From an uncultured Oscillospiraceae bacterium (GTDB lineage Bacteria; Bacillota; Clostridia; Oscillospirales; Oscillospiraceae): a stretch of 31,074 bases of DNA. Position 1 is the stretch's first letter. Every line of letters begins with the position of its first letter. The DNA is taken from contig CAJTVO010000026.1 of the NCBI GenBank assembly GCA_910579485.1, forward strand, positions 1-31,074. The letters are read 5' to 3'. Shown one piece after another: positions 30,154 through 31,074 of the stretch. Made by a program: the position numbers and the translations under genes. Below the pieces are notes generated by a model. It was not told where the DNA came from. It searched no databases and was given only the letters and a program-made list of their open reading frames with translations.

Positions 30154-31074
30154 TTACATCCCCCCCATTACCGGCCCGGCGCTCTCCGACATGCTCTCCT
30201 TCTGCGAGGACGGGGCCTCGTAAACCGTCTTTTTTCCGTAAGTGATCTTCATGATCTCCTCTGCGTTGTAGTCTGCGTTCCGGCCAAACACCCTCTCAAA
30301 CTCGCGTCGGTCCTGCGCGGGGAGATAATATGTGCTGTAGTAACCTCTGCGGCCTGTCAGAGAATCTGCCGCCGCCTTGAAAGTCAATTCCGCGCCATCC
30401 TTCTGAATTGTGACGGTCACTGTCTTGGCCCCGCTGTCCTTTACGGCGTCTGCGATGGCTTTCATCCGGTAATAGGGACTGCCGGTATCCTGCACCAGCG
30501 ACTGATATTCCGTCAGCAGCGCATCGTTCTTCAGAAATTGGAGGAGGAATTTCTCCCGGTTGGTTTTGATATGCATCTCCGCCTCCGTCTGGATGAAGCC
30601 CTCCGGGTCCTGGCGCCATGCCAGAAAGGCTGTCTCCGGCAGTACGTCCATCGTGTAGCCGCTGTGGAACATCCCGTCCGGCATCTTACCGCTGAAGAAC
30701 CGTTCGATAGCCTCTTCCCTTGCGCCATGCTCACGATAGTATTGGATATCCTGCTTCGCACGCCAATCGGTGACCTCTTCCACAGGGAGGTTGTTCCGGT
30801 CGTTGGCAATGGTATCCTCCACCCGCCGGTCGATCCTGCCGCTGATCGTTTCGGCCATAGATGGACCGACTTCTGATACGAGGGGGAAATTCCCGCTGGT
30901 GAAGATATCCAGCGAATCCTTTGCCAGATACAGGGCCCTGTGTTCCGTGTCGTATACGCCGCAGAACAGCAGGCTGCTCTCCCAGGAGATACCGGCATCC
31001 TGTGTGGAAGATATCCGGTACAGGTAATTCACGGACGGCATCTTTTCAAGGCAGGAGAACGTGACCATATCTTT
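30154..31074 (-). CDS. Hypothetical protein, 3' part (runs off right edge)
   Basis: The frame is open up to the right edge, so the true start may lie outside; the first internal ATG is at 31068 (MVTFSCLEKMPSVNYL). About 305 residues are visible. It is a soluble protein with a helical middle (KTNREKFLLQFLKNDALLTEYQ...), then TVTVTIQKDGAELTFKAAAD and GRRGYYSTYYLPAQDRREF. I do not recognise a domain. It ends ESAGPVMGGM, one of the Met/Gly tails. The following gene begins one base after it, so these upstream genes form a tight operon. Confidence 0.6.
   Translation of the reverse strand, partial: KDMVTFSCLEKMPSVNYLYRISSTQDAGISWESSLLFCGVYDTEHRALYLAKDSLDIFTSGNFPLVSEVGPSMAETISGRIDRRVEDTIANDRNNLPVEEVTDWRAKQDIQYYREHGAREEAIERFFSGKMPDGMFHSGYTMDVLPETAFLAWRQDPEGFIQTEAEMHIKTNREKFLLQFLKNDALLTEYQSLVQDTGSPYYRMKAIADAVKDSGAKTVTVTIQKDGAELTFKAAADSLTGRRGYYSTYYLPAQDRREFERVFGRNADYNAEEIMKITYGKKTVYEAPSSQKESMSESAGPVMGGM

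Noticed and set aside
25953..30160. Explaining all GGM tails as ribosome sites of the next gene
   Set aside because: True for some genes in this operon, but six other tails (28017, 24939, 22290, 21979, 11122, 6128) do not overlap a ribosome site.
1..31074. CRISPR arrays, tRNA or rRNA genes, insertion sequences, oriT or att sites
   Set aside because: I looked for regularly spaced repeats, tRNA-like cloverleafs, transposase or integrase motifs and found none; non-coding gaps are mostly under 150 bases.

Overview
The window is a stretch of an integrative conjugative element (ICE / CTn-type conjugative transposon) from a GC-rich Firmicute, most likely a gut Clostridia of the Oscillospiraceae/Flavonifractor type. 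This rests on the set of Clostridia-type ICE families (PrgI, VirB4, VirB6/TrbL, DUF3852 pilin-like, DUF4314, DUF3849, ArdA-like proteins, SpoVG), the Gram-positive surface proteins (sortase, SpaA/Cna-B repeats) and the strong GGAGG ribosome binding sites. Almost everything is on the minus strand, so transcription runs from high to low coordinates. I saw no rRNA, tRNA, CRISPR array, integrase or attachment site.

Layout in the direction of transcription. (1) 31074-24939: six consecutive cytoplasmic-looking proteins (one cut by the window edge), including two ArdA-like antirestriction proteins, a DUF4314 protein and two paralogues sharing a YAGVL/RGLSIHAE domain; a strong terminator follows at 24889-24930. 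(2) 24848-21979: a small winged-helix-like protein, a D12-class adenine methyltransferase, an AbrB-like protein, a DUF3849 protein and SpoVG. (3) 21964-12050: a surface cassette of a membrane-tethered exported protein, a sortase with a signal peptide, a stalk-domain exported protein and a 2349-residue adhesin with a thioester-type head and 19 Cna-B repeats. (4) 11981-1: the type IV secretion (mating) genes in the order DUF3852 pilin-like, VirB6/TrbL, PrgI, a possible VirB4 N-terminal piece, and VirB4 ATPase (cut by the left edge). This block is interrupted by cargo: a plus-strand UvrD-type helicase, a beta-class methyltransferase, a DUF4406 protein, a broken/overlapping cytosine methyltransferase, a plus-strand AEC-family permease and ribbon-helix-helix proteins.

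How they may work together (inference). The surface cassette would mediate contact with neighbouring cells or host tissue and the T4SS would move the DNA. Three methyltransferase loci and two ArdA-like proteins would protect incoming DNA from restriction. The most unusual signal is a short Met/Gly-rich C-terminal tail (such as GGMTM, GGMEM, AGMEMTM, DGMG) on ten otherwise unrelated proteins and on none of the machinery proteins; I suggest it as a candidate translocation or sorting tag. Other oddities: the adhesin ends in LPRTGY with no membrane anchor, its TQXA glutamine is a lysine, and the cytosine methyltransferase is encoded in two overlapping frames that each carry recognisable conserved sequence.
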